Source of the DNA: JBAXTE01 sp964653595
GTDB taxonomy: Bacteria > Bacteroidota > Bacteroidia > Bacteroidales > WCHB1-69
Length of the DNA: 64,000 nucleotides
Assembly (NCBI GenBank): GCA_964653595.1
Contig: CAZZHH010000006.1
Location: 1-64,000 of the forward strand
Reading direction: 5' to 3'
Made by a program: the position numbers and the translations under genes. Positions within the stretch are counted from its first letter, which is position 1, and the number at the start of each line of letters is the position of its first letter. This document shows positions 24,425-33,599 of the stretch, piece after piece. The notes under the pieces were generated by a model. That model saw only the letters and a program-made list of their open reading frames with translations, searched no databases and was not told the DNA's origin.

Positions 24425-25750
24425 ATGCAAGAGAAAAAAAAACTATATATCGAGACCTACGGATGCCAAATGAATTTTAGTGATAGCGAAATTGTAGCAT
24501 CTGTATTAACCGACACCCACACCACCACCACCGACATCAAAGAGGCAGATTTAATATTTATAAATACATGCTCCATCAGAGACAACGCTGAAGATAGAAT
24601 CCGCAGAAGATTAGTTCAAATTGGCTTTATGAAGCGCAAGCGCAAGAACCTAAAAGTTGGAATTTTAGGATGCATGGCCGAACGGTTAAAAGAAAAATTA
24701 TTAGAGCAAGAGCATGCAGTAGACCTAGTAGTGGGTCCCGATGCTTACCGCAAACTACCTGAACTTTTAAAAGAGGTAGGCTCAGGACAACATGCAATTA
24801 ATGTCATCCTTTCTGAAGAAGAGACCTATGCCGATATTTCCCCAGTTCGTTTCGACAGCAATGGAGTTTCGGCATTTATCTCCATCATGCGAGGTTGCGA
24901 AAATTTTTGCTCCTACTGCGTAGTTCCCTACACTCGTGGCAAAGAGAGAAGCAGAGATCCCAAAACAATCGTTCATGAAGCAGAAGAGCTAATAAGCAAA
25001 GGATATCGAGAAGTAACGTTACTTGGACAAAATGTAAACTCATATCAATGGGTTGAAAATGAAGAAGTTATTAACTTTCCAACCCTTTTAGAAAAAGTAG
25101 CCAAAGTAAGTCCAATGCTCAGAGTTCGATTTGCCACTTCGCACCCGAAAGATCTTTCGGATGAACTTTTACAGGTAATTTCAAAATACGACAATCTTTG
25201 CAAAAGCATACACCTACCAGTGCAATCGGGGAGCAACAATATGCTTTCAAAAATGAACCGCAAATACACCCGAGAATGGTATATAGAGAGGGTTAACGCT
25301 ATAAAACATTTTTTGCCCGAGGCCTCTATTTCTACCGATATCATTGCAGGATTTTGCTCCGAAACAGAAGAAGATCATCTAGAAACCATGTCGCTGATGG
25401 AGTTAGTGGAATATGATTTTTCGTACATGTTTAAATATTCAGAACGCCCCGATACAGTGGCAGCAAAACGCTTCCCCGACGACATTCCTGAAGAGACAAA
25501 AGCACGTCGGCTCCAAGAAATCATCGACCTGCAATCAAAACTGTCGTTGAAAAAAAACAAACAAGATATTGGAAAAACCTATGAAGTATTAGTAGAAGGA
25601 GTATCTAAGCGCTCAAAAGACCAATTATCTGGAAGAACATCTCAAAACAAAGTAGTGGTATTTGCTAAAGGAGACAAAAATATTGGCGATTATGTTAAAG
25701 TTTATATCTACGATTGCACTGGTGGCACCTTAAAAGGAAAACAGATATGA
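24425..25750 (+). CDS. miaB: tRNA-2-methylthio-N6-dimethylallyladenosine synthase MiaB
   Basis: A 441-aa radical-SAM methylthiotransferase that adds a methylthio group to N6-isopentenyladenosine-37 in tRNAs reading U-starting codons. Domains run in the expected order. The N-terminal UPF0004 domain has three Cys for the auxiliary 4Fe-4S cluster (Cys14 in TYGCQMNFSDSE, Cys49 in NTCSIRDNA, Cys83 in LGCMAERLKE). The radical-SAM core has Cys158, Cys162 and Cys165 in RGCENFCSYC. A C-terminal TRAM domain completes it (YEVLVEGVSKRS ... GDYVKVYI). All six Cys are intact and the length is normal. It is first in an operon with tatD, whose ATG overlaps its TGA, and the asparaginase gene. Confidence 0.96.
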   Translation: MQEKKKLYIETYGCQMNFSDSEIVASVLTDTHTTTTDIKEADLIFINTCSIRDNAEDRIRRRLVQIGFMKRKRKNLKVGILGCMAERLKEKLLEQEHAVDLVVGPDAYRKLPELLKEVGSGQHAINVILSEEETYADISPVRFDSNGVSAFISIMRGCENFCSYCVVPYTRGKERSRDPKTIVHEAEELISKGYREVTLLGQNVNSYQWVENEEVINFPTLLEKVAKVSPMLRVRFATSHPKDLSDELLQVISKYDNLCKSIHLPVQSGSNNMLSKMNRKYTREWYIERVNAIKHFLPEASISTDIIAGFCSETEEDHLETMSLMELVEYDFSYMFKYSERPDTVAAKRFPDDIPEETKARRLQEIIDLQSKLSLKKNKQDIGKTYEVLVEGVSKRSKDQLSGRTSQNKVVVFAKGDKNIGDYVKVYIYDCTGGTLKGKQI

Positions 25751-26547
25751 TTTTTGTCGACACACACTCGCATCTCTATCTCGAACAGTTCGACCACGAC
25801 AGGCCAGAGGTGATAGCACGTGCAATAGATGCTGGGGTAAAATACATGTTGTTGCCAAACATAGACTCTACATCATTACCAAAACTACTTCAAGTAGCTC
25901 AACTTTTTCCAGAAAACTGTTTTCCTATGATAGCCCTTCACCCAACAGACGTAAAAGAAAACAGCAAACAAGAATTAGAATTGTTATCCTCTGCATTAAC
26001 AAAAAACAGGTTTTATGCCATCGGAGAAACTGGCATTGATTTGTATTGGGATAAAACGTTTTTCAAACAACAGTGTGAATCATTAGCATTACACTGTGAG
26101 TGGTCATTAGAGATGAATCTACCCATAGTAATTCATTCTAGGGAATCACACAAAGAGATAATGGATGTACTCACCAACTATCGAGGCAAAGGATTAACCG
26201 GTGTTTTTCACTGCTTTTCGGGCGATTACCAACAAGCAAAAGAGGTCTTAGATTTTGGTTTTTTCGTGGGTATCGGTGGCACCATAACTTATAAAAAGTC
26301 ACAATTACCAGAAGTGGTTTCAAAAATTGGATTACCTTATGTATTATTAGAGACCGACGCGCCCTTTTTATCGCCAATTCCTAACCGAGGTAAGCGTAAC
26401 GAAAGTAGCAATATTCCTCTGGTTGCAAAAAGCATATCTAACATCTTAAACATCCCACTCGAAACAGTAGCATTTTTAACCACAGAAAATGCAGTTGATC
26501 TCTTCAAAATAACCACAGAAAAAACAAAAAACGATGCAAAAATCTAG
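25747..26547 (+). CDS. TatD-family metal-dependent hydrolase (DNase)
   Basis: A 266-aa TIM-barrel metal-dependent hydrolase of the TatD family, which includes 3'-5' DNases acting in DNA turnover and repair and D-aminoacyl-tRNA-like activities. The metal-binding residues are visible as VDTHSHLY at the N-terminus, GETGID in the middle (Glu ligand), VIHSRES and GVFHCFSGD (His ligands), and ETDAPFL near the C-terminus (Asp). The ATG at 25747 overlaps the miaB stop as ATGA, which decides the start; an upstream in-frame ATG would lie inside miaB. Its end overlaps the asparaginase start by 14 nt, so the three genes are translationally coupled. Confidence 0.92.
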   Translation: MIFVDTHSHLYLEQFDHDRPEVIARAIDAGVKYMLLPNIDSTSLPKLLQVAQLFPENCFPMIALHPTDVKENSKQELELLSSALTKNRFYAIGETGIDLYWDKTFFKQQCESLALHCEWSLEMNLPIVIHSRESHKEIMDVLTNYRGKGLTGVFHCFSGDYQQAKEVLDFGFFVGIGGTITYKKSQLPEVVSKIGLPYVLLETDAPFLSPIPNRGKRNESSNIPLVAKSISNILNIPLETVAFLTTENAVDLFKITTEKTKNDAKI

Positions 26548-27565
26548 AAACATACTTGTTATTTACACTGGCGGAACTATTGGCATGATTCAAGATCCAA
26601 CTACTGGTTCGCTAGTTCCATTTGATTTCGACAATGTGTACGAACACATTCCTATGCTGAAACTATATAATTGCAACATAGTTTTCAAAAACTTTTTGCC
26701 ATTGATAGATTCCTCTAATGTAAAACCAGAATTTTGGGTAGATTTGGTAAAATCTATCCACAAAAACTATGAGCGATACGATGGATTTGTCGTTTTACAC
26801 GGCTCAGACACAATGGCTTATACTGCATCGGCATTGAGTTTTATGCTCGAAAATTTAAATAAACCGGTAGTTTTAACAGGCTCCCAACTGCCCCTAGGAG
26901 TGATAAGAACAGATGGCAGAGAAAACATCATCAACGCCATAGAAGTTGCTTCTGCTTATGAAGACAACGCTCCTTTGGTACCTGAAGTAGTAGTATGTTT
27001 CGAAAACAAAATCTACAGAGGCAATCGAACCCATAAAAACAACGCCGAGAATTTTGAAGCATTTGTGTCTTCAAATTATCCATTTTTAGGAGAGGCAGGG
27101 GTACATATTAAATATAATAAAGAAATCATTATGTCCCCAAATTACAAACGGCTAAAAGTACACACCAACTTAAACAACGACATAGCCATCCTGAAGCTCT
27201 TTCCAGGAATAAATGAAAGCACCGTTTCTGCAATATTAAATATTAAAGGATTAAAAGCGGTAATTTTAGAGACCTATGGCTCGGGCAATGCTCCTACCAA
27301 CGATTGGTTTATCAACCTATTAAGTGAGGCAATTGAAAAAGGAGTAATTATAGTAAATGTAACGCAATGCAAAGGAGGAGGAGCCGTAGAGTTAGGAAAA
27401 TATGAGACCAGTTTAAAGTTAGGGGAAATAGGTGTAATAGGTGGTAGTGATATAACTACCGAAGCTGCCGTAACAAAATTAATGTTTTTATTAGGCACGA
27501 GTAAAACAAAAAAAGAAATTGAGTTACTGATACAGAGACCATTACGAGGTGAAATTACGATTTAA
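26534..27565 (+). CDS. ansA: type I L-asparaginase
   Basis: A 343-aa enzyme that hydrolyses L-asparagine to aspartate and ammonia. Both catalytic threonine motifs are present: TGGTIGM at 12-18 and HGSDTMAYTAS from His89. The middle region has GSQLPLG and a DGRENI stretch typical of the family. There is no signal peptide, so it should be the cytoplasmic low-affinity type. It overlaps the end of tatD by 14 nt and closes the miaB operon. Its exact role in this operon with tRNA modification is not apparent from sequence. Confidence 0.9.
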   Translation: MQKSRNILVIYTGGTIGMIQDPTTGSLVPFDFDNVYEHIPMLKLYNCNIVFKNFLPLIDSSNVKPEFWVDLVKSIHKNYERYDGFVVLHGSDTMAYTASALSFMLENLNKPVVLTGSQLPLGVIRTDGRENIINAIEVASAYEDNAPLVPEVVVCFENKIYRGNRTHKNNAENFEAFVSSNYPFLGEAGVHIKYNKEIIMSPNYKRLKVHTNLNNDIAILKLFPGINESTVSAILNIKGLKAVILETYGSGNAPTNDWFINLLSEAIEKGVIIVNVTQCKGGGAVELGKYETSLKLGEIGVIGGSDITTEAAVTKLMFLLGTSKTKKEIELLIQRPLRGEITI

Positions 27566-27680
27566 AAAAAAGTAGCAGAAAAAACTTTTTTTTGTGAAAT
27601 TGATTTTTTTTGTACATTAGCGCTCTGAATTGGGAAAAAGTTCTTTGGGATGTTTGTAAAAGACAGAAGATAATATTACA

Positions 27681-27768
27681 GGAGAGATGGCCGAGTGGTC
27701 GAAGGCGCGCGCCTGGAAAGTGCGTAAGCTCCAAAAGGGCTTCATGGGTTCGAATCCCATTCTCTCCG
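27681..27768 (+). tRNA. tRNA-Ser (GGA)
   Basis: An 88-nt class II tRNA with a long variable arm. The acceptor GGAGAGA pairs with TCTCTCC, and the discriminator is G. The anticodon stem CGCGC/GTGCG encloses the loop CTGGAAA, so the anticodon is GGA. The T arm ATGGG/CCCAT carries the TTCGAAT loop. Bases after the discriminator read CA, so CCA is not encoded. It lies between the asparaginase gene and the exbB operon. Confidence 0.96.
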
Positions 27769-27875
27769 CAATAATTTTTTATTCTTTATACTATATTTTA
27801 AAAAATTGAGTTATTAGATACAATACAAAATAAAAAACAACAATTAACAAAAAATCAAAATTAATAAGCAGACTT

Positions 27876-28721
27876 ATGAGAAAATTATTTGCTTTATTTA
27901 CCGTTGCAGCAATGCTCACAGTGAGCGTTTCTAGCGTGGTTGCACAAGATGCTAAAAAAGACAACAAAGCAGTTGCAAAAACTGAAGTAGCTAAAGATGC
28001 AAAAGTAGACACTACAAAAGTAGCTGAGACTGACAGCACAAAAATGGCTGAAAAACCAGTAGCACAAGAAGCTGCTGCTCCTGAAAAGACTCGTTCATTT
28101 CACCAAGTATTAAAAGACAAATTTATTGAAGGTGGTGCTGGATGGATGGCTCCAATTCTTATTTGTATGATTTTAGGTTTAGCTTTAGTTGTAGAGCGTA
28201 TTATTTATTTGAATATGGCATCAACTAATTCAAACAAACTTTTATTAAAAATTGAAACCTCTTTAGCAGAAGGTGGTGTAGATGCTGCGAAAGAATTATG
28301 TCGCAACACACGCGGACCTCTAGCAAGCGTTTTCTATCAAGGGTTAGACCGTACCGACGAAGGTATGGAAATCGTTGAAAAATCAGTGGTTTCTTATGGT
28401 AGTGTTCAAATGGGACGTTTAGAATCTAACTTAGGTTGGATCGGTCTGATGATTGCTCTTGCTCCAATGCTTGGTTTCTTGGGAACAGTAGTTGGGATGG
28501 TTCAAGCATTTGATGATATTGAAAAAGCAGGTGATATTTCACCAACCGTTGTTGCAGGAGGGATGAAAGTTGCTCTTTTGACAACTGTATTTGGTCTAAT
28601 CACTGCACTTATTCTTCAAATTTTCTACTCCTATTTGGTGTCAAAAATTGACTCTATTGTTAATCAAATGGAAGATGCAACCATTTCATTTATGGATATT
28701 CTTATAAAATCAAAACGATAA
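27876..28721 (+). CDS. exbB: MotA/TolQ/ExbB proton channel protein with N-terminal extension
   Basis: A 281-aa inner-membrane proton channel subunit that, with ExbD, uses the proton motive force to energise TonB or a related device. The N-terminus is a signal-peptide-like segment (FALFTVAAMLTVSVSSVVAQ), then about 55 residues of Ala/Lys/Thr/Asp/Glu low-complexity sequence, before the first channel helix (MAPILICMILGLALVVERII, about 89-108). The two conserved channel helices follow (LGWIGLMIALAPMLGFLGTVVGM and MKVALLTTVFGLITALILQIFY). The long periplasmic-side extension is typical of some Bacteroidota ExbB proteins but absent from the Escherichia coli one. It is first gene of a four-gene operon with a membrane protein and two ExbD proteins. 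Confidence 0.88.
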   Translation: MRKLFALFTVAAMLTVSVSSVVAQDAKKDNKAVAKTEVAKDAKVDTTKVAETDSTKMAEKPVAQEAAAPEKTRSFHQVLKDKFIEGGAGWMAPILICMILGLALVVERIIYLNMASTNSNKLLLKIETSLAEGGVDAAKELCRNTRGPLASVFYQGLDRTDEGMEIVEKSVVSYGSVQMGRLESNLGWIGLMIALAPMLGFLGTVVGMVQAFDDIEKAGDISPTVVAGGMKVALLTTVFGLITALILQIFYSYLVSKIDSIVNQMEDATISFMDILIKSKR

Positions 28722-28784
28722 TTTTTGACAACTCAAAAGTTAGATTTTTGAAAACAATTATTCATCAAAATAGAGCCTTTTAAA

Positions 28785-29216
28785 ATGAAAAATAAAATTA
28801 TATCAATATTGTTGGGACTTACAGCTTTAGCGGCATCTGTAGCGATCGTATACTTTGCCATGAAGTATAACCCAACCGAACCAGAAGCAGCAACTTCTTT
28901 CCTAGGCTTTAGTATGTATGCTATTTATTGTATTATGGCTATTGCTTTTATTACCATGATTGGATTTGCAGTTTGGGGCGTAATAAGCAACTTTAAAGAA
29001 TCAAAATCTACATTGGTAGGATTAGGAGTATTGCTAGCTGTTCTATTATTAGGATACATTCTTTCTGCATCAACGAATTCAGTAATTGAACAAAAATTTG
29101 CTATAACTAGTGGAATGTCCAAATTGATTGGTGGTGGACTTGTGTCTACTTATCTATTTGGTATGGGTGCACTTTTAGCTGCTATTTGGTCAACTATTTC
29201 ATCAAGATTTAAATAA
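28785..29216 (+). CDS. small polytopic membrane protein between exbB and exbD
   Basis: 143 aa with four predicted transmembrane segments (ISILLGLTALAASVAIVYFA, a YAIYCIMAIAFITMIGFAVW stretch, LGVLLAVLLLGYILSA and YLFGMGALLAAIW) and short loops. I recognise no named family. The position, between exbB and two exbD genes with 63 and 8 nt spacing on the same strand, suggests a component or assembly partner of the Exb complex. This is inference from context. Its composition resembles that of its neighbours, with no sign of transfer. Confidence 0.75.
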   Translation: MKNKIISILLGLTALAASVAIVYFAMKYNPTEPEAATSFLGFSMYAIYCIMAIAFITMIGFAVWGVISNFKESKSTLVGLGVLLAVLLLGYILSASTNSVIEQKFAITSGMSKLIGGGLVSTYLFGMGALLAAIWSTISSRFK

Positions 29217-29224
29217 AAAAAATT

Positions 29225-29797
29225 ATGGGCAGAAAAACACCAGAAGTAAATTCAGGGTCGATGGCAGACATCTCGTTCTTGCTGCTTACCTTCTTTTTGC
29301 TCACATCTTCGATTAATACCGATCAAGGTATTGCAAGAAAATTGCCTCCTCCTCCAGATAAAGACGCTCCTATTCCTCCTGTAAAAGAACGAAATGTTCT
29401 TCAAATTTTAGTGAATATGAACGATCAATTGATGGTTAATGGGCAACCTAGTGATATCACTACTTTAAAGGACGATGCAGTTAAATTTTTAACCAATCCT
29501 ACCGACGATCCTCTTATGTCTGAACAGAAAGAAGAAGAGATTGGTAGTCTAGGAATGGTGCGAAAATCTAAAGGAATTATCTCTTTACAAAACGACCGTG
29601 GCACATCATACGGAATGTATATCAAAGTACAAAACGAACTTACCAAAGCCGTTAACGAGATACGAGATAAATTATCGTTCTCCAAATTTTCTAAAAGCTA
29701 TGAAAATTTAGATGAAGAATCTAAAAAAGAGATTCAAAAAGCAGTTCCAATTGCAATCTCTGAAGCTGAACCTAAAAACATAGGAGGGAAAAAATAA
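29225..29797 (+). CDS. exbD: ExbD/TolR-family biopolymer transport protein (first copy)
   Basis: 190 aa: a short cytoplasmic N-terminus, a single transmembrane helix (SFLLLTFFLLTSSI) and a periplasmic domain. The essential membrane Asp is present in NSGSMADISFLL at residue 15. The periplasmic part begins with a Pro-rich LPPPPDKDAPIPP segment and carries an insert with a charged helix before the final ExbD fold. It works with ExbB as the stator and proton path that energises TonB. Its stop overlaps the start of the second ExbD gene (TAATG), so the two are translationally coupled. Two different ExbD proteins probably form a heteromer. Confidence 0.88.
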   Translation: MGRKTPEVNSGSMADISFLLLTFFLLTSSINTDQGIARKLPPPPDKDAPIPPVKERNVLQILVNMNDQLMVNGQPSDITTLKDDAVKFLTNPTDDPLMSEQKEEEIGSLGMVRKSKGIISLQNDRGTSYGMYIKVQNELTKAVNEIRDKLSFSKFSKSYENLDEESKKEIQKAVPIAISEAEPKNIGGKK

Positions 29798-30258
29798 TGG
29801 GTAGATTTAAAAAAGAGGGTAAAAAAGAGACTCCTGCGATTAACACAGGTTCCATGTCAGATATTATTTTTATGTTTTTGTTCTTCTTTATGGTGATCAC
29901 AAAAATGCGAGAAAACACCTTGTTTGTTAAGGTAACTCCGCCACAAGCAACAGAAATACAAAAACTAGAAAAAAAATCACTCGTGAGCAGCATCTACATT
30001 GGAGTACCTATGAAATCGGCTCAATATGGTAGCGAACCTCGTATTCAACTGAATGATCAATTTGGTGAGCCATCCGATATCGGTGAGTTTATTGAAAAAG
30101 AGAAATTGTCAAAAATTGAATCTGACAGACCTTTTTTAACTACATCCATTAAAGTGGATCAAGATGTAAAAATGGGTATTGTTACGGATGTGAAACAAGA
30201 ACTACGTATAGCAAATGCATTTAGAATTAATTATGCTACTCGTAAGAAAAACAAATAA
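29797..30258 (+). CDS. exbD: ExbD/TolR-family biopolymer transport protein (second copy)
   Basis: 153 aa with the same plan as the preceding gene: cytoplasmic N-terminus, transmembrane helix with the conserved Asp (NTGSMSDIIFMFLFFFM), and periplasmic ExbD domain (KVDQDVKMGIVTDVKQELR). It is shorter than the first copy, lacks its Pro-rich linker and insert, and is clearly diverged, so it is not a recent duplicate. The start overlaps the previous stop by one base. A strong terminator follows, closing the operon. Confidence 0.88.
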   Translation: MGRFKKEGKKETPAINTGSMSDIIFMFLFFFMVITKMRENTLFVKVTPPQATEIQKLEKKSLVSSIYIGVPMKSAQYGSEPRIQLNDQFGEPSDIGEFIEKEKLSKIESDRPFLTTSIKVDQDVKMGIVTDVKQELRIANAFRINYATRKKNK

Positions 30259-30283
30259 AAAAAACGCACTTACATAAGATTAA

Positions 30284-30318
30284 GGCCCGTTAAAACATTT
30301 TAACGGGTCTTTTTTTTT
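30284..30318 (+). terminator. terminator of the exb operon
   Basis: CCCGTTAAAA and TTTTAACGGG arms around a tiny loop followed by a T run, 26 nt after the second exbD stop. Confidence 0.92.
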
Positions 30319-30443
30319 AAAATCACAAAAGATTATATGTTATAAGGTGTTTTTTTTAACGAGGAAGATTTCTAATGAGAAGAAAAACTAAACTTTTACC
30401 CTATTTATTTCATAAAAATCAAAAATATATCGAGTAAAAATTA

Positions 30444-30451
30444 TACCTTTG
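30444..30451 (+). promoter_or_regulatory. -7 box (TACCTTTG) for gcvP
   Basis: TACCTTTG fits the consensus. If used, it leaves a leader of about 170 nt before gcvP. I see no glycine-riboswitch core in that leader and no other gene in 30319-30628. Confidence 0.45.
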
Positions 30452-30628
30452 CTATGCAATCAAAAAGTTCTTTGATTATTAAGACAACCCTTTGCAAATA
30501 AAGTAGATATCATAGAATTTATTAAAACAGTTCAGGGTGAAATGCATCGTAAATTTATCCATCTTTTGCAATTTCTTATGGGTTGAAAAACAAGTATAAA
30601 ACTATAATTATTTAAAATTGATTTAGAT

Positions 30629-33499
30629 ATGATTACAAACAATTTTGTCGCAAGACACAATGGGCCACGTTCAAAGGAAATAGATGCAATGTTATCTACC
30701 ATTGGTATTAAAACACTAGAGGAACTTATTGAAAAAACAGTTCCATCCAAAATTCGACTAACCAAAGCTATGAATCTTCCGGATGGGATGAATGAGTGGG
30801 AATATTTAAACCACATCAAACAGATTGGTGGATTAAACAAAATATATAAAACATATATTGGGCAAGGATATTACGACACCATTACTCCAGGGGTGATACT
30901 TAGAAATATCTTAGAGAATCCAGGTTGGTACACCTCCTACACTCCCTATCAAGCCGAAATATCTCAAGGGCGGTTAGAGGCTTTGCTAAATTTTCAAACG
31001 GTTATTTCCGATTTAACTGCACTCCCTATTGCAAATGCATCTCTTTTAGACGAAGCCACTGCTGCTGCAGAAGCGATGATTATGTTTTTTAACAGTAGGA
31101 CTAGAGAACAAGTAAAAAACAATGTTGCAAAATGTTTTGTATCGCAACGAGTATTTGAACACACCATCGATGTTTTAAAAACAAGAGCTTTGCCTCTTGG
31201 AATAGAGATTGTATTGGGATGTGCATGTGATGCAGAATTAGACGAAACCTATTTTGGAGCAATTTTACAATACCCCGATCAAAAAGGGTCTATCAATGAT
31301 TATACTTCCTTTGCCAATGCATGTCACACAAAAGGAATTTTTGTGGGGGTAGCTGCAGATTTGTTGAGTTTAGCACTTCTTACTCCTCCAGGAGAATGGG
31401 GGGCAGACGCAGTTTTTGGCTCTTCTCAACGATTCGGGCTCCCCATGGGTTATGGAGGCCCTCATGCAGGATTTTTTGCTACCTTAGAGAAATTCAAACG
31501 AACCATTCCTGGTAGAATTATTGGCGTTTCGGTAGATGCTAACGGAAATAGGGCATTAAGAATGGCTCTTCAAACACGCGAACAACATATTAAACGCGAA
31601 AAAGCAACTTCAAATATATGTACAGCTCAAGCTCTCCTTGCTATCATGTCGGGGATGTACGCTGTATATCATGGCGAAGCTGGCATTCGAAATATTGCCC
31701 GTCATATAAATATTTTAACCGCTGTTTTAGCAGAAGAGATTACCAAGTTAGGGTACAAACAACTCAACCACAATTTCTTCGACACAGTATTGGTAGAACT
31801 ATTTGGCTCTATCACCTCAGAAGCTATCAGAAAAGAGGCTTTATTGCAAGGTGTTAACTTCAGATACATCGACGAGAAACATATCGGAATTAGCATCAAC
31901 GAAACTACTTCTTTAGAAGATATAAATCAGATTTTAGCCATATTTGCGAAAGTAGCAGGAGCATCTTATACTAAATATGTTTGCGATCCTTCCTATTGTG
32001 AAACGATGACCACATTTGAGTCAAAATTTCAACGTACTTCAAGATTTTTAACACATCCAATTTTTAACACTTATCACTCAGAAACAGAGATGATGCGTTA
32101 TATTAAAACATTGGAGATTAAAGATTTGTCTTTAAACAGAGCGATGATTCCACTGGGCAGCTGTACCATGAAGTTAAATGCTGCTTCGGAATTGTTCTAC
32201 TTAAGTTGGCCAGAATTTGGTGCTATCCATCCATTTGTTCCTACTGATCAGGCATTAGGGTATCAAAAACTGCTAACCTCTTTGGAAAAAGATTTATGCG
32301 AAATTACCGGTTTTGCTGCTATGTCTTTTCAGCCAAACTCGGGCGCCGCAGGGGAATATGCTGGACTAATGGTAATTCGCAATTATCATATTAGCAATGG
32401 CAACGCAAATCGTAATTTAGTACTAATTCCATCCTCTGCTCATGGTACAAATCCAGCAAGTGCTGCCATGGCTGGAATGGATATTATTGTGGTAAAATCA
32501 GATGAAAACGGAAACGTAAACATCCAAGATTTAAAAGAAAAAGCAGAAGCTAACAAAGAAAGACTCTCCTGTTTGATGATTACCTATCCATCTACTCATG
32601 GCGTATTTGAAGAAGGCATCTTAGATGTGATCAACATTATTCATCAAAACGGCGGACAAGTATACATGGATGGTGCAAATATGAATGCTCAAGTGGGACT
32701 TACAAGTCCAGGACATATGGGTGCCGATGTTTGTCACTTAAATCTTCATAAAACTTTTGCCATTCCTCATGGCGGAGGCGGTCCAGGAGTAGGCCCAATA
32801 GGCGTAGCAGCGCACTTAGTTGATTTTTTACCAAATCATAGCATCGTAGAAATGGGCGGAAAAAAAGGAGTTGCGGTAGCTTCAGCACCTTATGGAAGTG
32901 CGTCTGTAATTCCAATTTCATATGGATACATCAAATTGTTAGGAGGTGAAGGACTAACCAGTGCTACCAAGGTTGCGATTTTGAATGCAAATTACATGAT
33001 GAAACGTATTCAAGAAAAGTATAAGATTTTATATACAGGCACACATGGCACCTGTGCTCATGAGTTTATCATCGACTGTAACGAATTCAGTTTAAGCACT
33101 GGAGTTCAAGCAATTGACATAGCAAAACGATTGATGGATTATGGTTTTCATGCTCCAACTGTTGCATTTCCAGTACATGGCACATTGATGGTTGAACCTA
33201 CCGAAAGCGAACCATTGAGCGAAATGAACAGACTGTGTGACGCTCTTTTAGCCATTCGCGAAGAAATTGCCGAAATTGCTTCCGGTAAAGCAGATAAAGA
33301 AGTTAACGTTATACAAAAAGCACCTCATACTGCTCAAATGGTTACTGCAGACGAATGGAATTTACCTTATAGTAGACAAAAAGCTGCATATCCATTACCA
33401 CATACCGATAAATATTGGCCAACGGTTACAAGAATTGACGATGCGTTTGGAGACAGAAACTTAATGTGTAGCTGTGAACCCATAGAAAGTTTCATCTAA
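30629..33499 (+). CDS. gcvP: glycine dehydrogenase (decarboxylating), P protein of the glycine cleavage system
   Basis: A 956-aa PLP enzyme that decarboxylates glycine and passes the aminomethyl group to lipoyl-GcvH. It is the single-chain form, with the two homologous halves fused, as shown by its length and by the N-terminal FVARHNGPRSKEIDAML. The PLP lysine is Lys708 in NLHKTFAIPHGGGGPG. Other family landmarks are the TPYQAEISQGRLEALLNFQT segment in the first half and PLGSCTMKLNAASE before the second. It stands alone: the other glycine-cleavage genes are not in this window. A terminator follows directly. Confidence 0.97.
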   Translation: MITNNFVARHNGPRSKEIDAMLSTIGIKTLEELIEKTVPSKIRLTKAMNLPDGMNEWEYLNHIKQIGGLNKIYKTYIGQGYYDTITPGVILRNILENPGWYTSYTPYQAEISQGRLEALLNFQTVISDLTALPIANASLLDEATAAAEAMIMFFNSRTREQVKNNVAKCFVSQRVFEHTIDVLKTRALPLGIEIVLGCACDAELDETYFGAILQYPDQKGSINDYTSFANACHTKGIFVGVAADLLSLALLTPPGEWGADAVFGSSQRFGLPMGYGGPHAGFFATLEKFKRTIPGRIIGVSVDANGNRALRMALQTREQHIKREKATSNICTAQALLAIMSGMYAVYHGEAGIRNIARHINILTAVLAEEITKLGYKQLNHNFFDTVLVELFGSITSEAIRKEALLQGVNFRYIDEKHIGISINETTSLEDINQILAIFAKVAGASYTKYVCDPSYCETMTTFESKFQRTSRFLTHPIFNTYHSETEMMRYIKTLEIKDLSLNRAMIPLGSCTMKLNAASELFYLSWPEFGAIHPFVPTDQALGYQKLLTSLEKDLCEITGFAAMSFQPNSGAAGEYAGLMVIRNYHISNGNANRNLVLIPSSAHGTNPASAAMAGMDIIVVKSDENGNVNIQDLKEKAEANKERLSCLMITYPSTHGVFEEGILDVINIIHQNGGQVYMDGANMNAQVGLTSPGHMGADVCHLNLHKTFAIPHGGGGPGVGPIGVAAHLVDFLPNHSIVEMGGKKGVAVASAPYGSASVIPISYGYIKLLGGEGLTSATKVAILNANYMMKRIQEKYKILYTGTHGTCAHEFIIDCNEFSLSTGVQAIDIAKRLMDYGFHAPTVAFPVHGTLMVEPTESEPLSEMNRLCDALLAIREEIAEIASGKADKEVNVIQKAPHTAQMVTADEWNLPYSRQKAAYPLPHTDKYWPTVTRIDDAFGDRNLMCSCEPIESFI

Positions 33500-33520
33500 T
33501 AAAATTCTATAATTTCAGAA

Positions 33521-33555
33521 AAAAAGCCTGCAGAAAATTATCTGTAGGCTTTTTT
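33521..33555 (+). terminator. terminator after gcvP
   Basis: AAAAAGCCTGCAGA pairs with TCTGTAGGCTTTTT around a 6-nt loop, 21 nt after the gcvP stop. Confidence 0.92.
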
Positions 33556-33559
33556 GATT

Positions 33560-33567
33560 TACCTTTG
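33560..33567 (+). promoter_or_regulatory. -7 box (TACCTTTG) for the 232-aa lipoprotein gene
   Basis: TACCTTTG lies 32 nt before the ATG of the lipoprotein gene and directly after the gcvP terminator. Confidence 0.5.
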
Positions 33568-33599
33568 ACATAAAAACCAGAAATCAACGTATCATCCTT

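Noticed and set aside
30452..30628. Glycine riboswitch in the gcvP leader
   Set aside because: The leader is long enough, but I could not find the conserved cores of the glycine aptamer or an expression platform.
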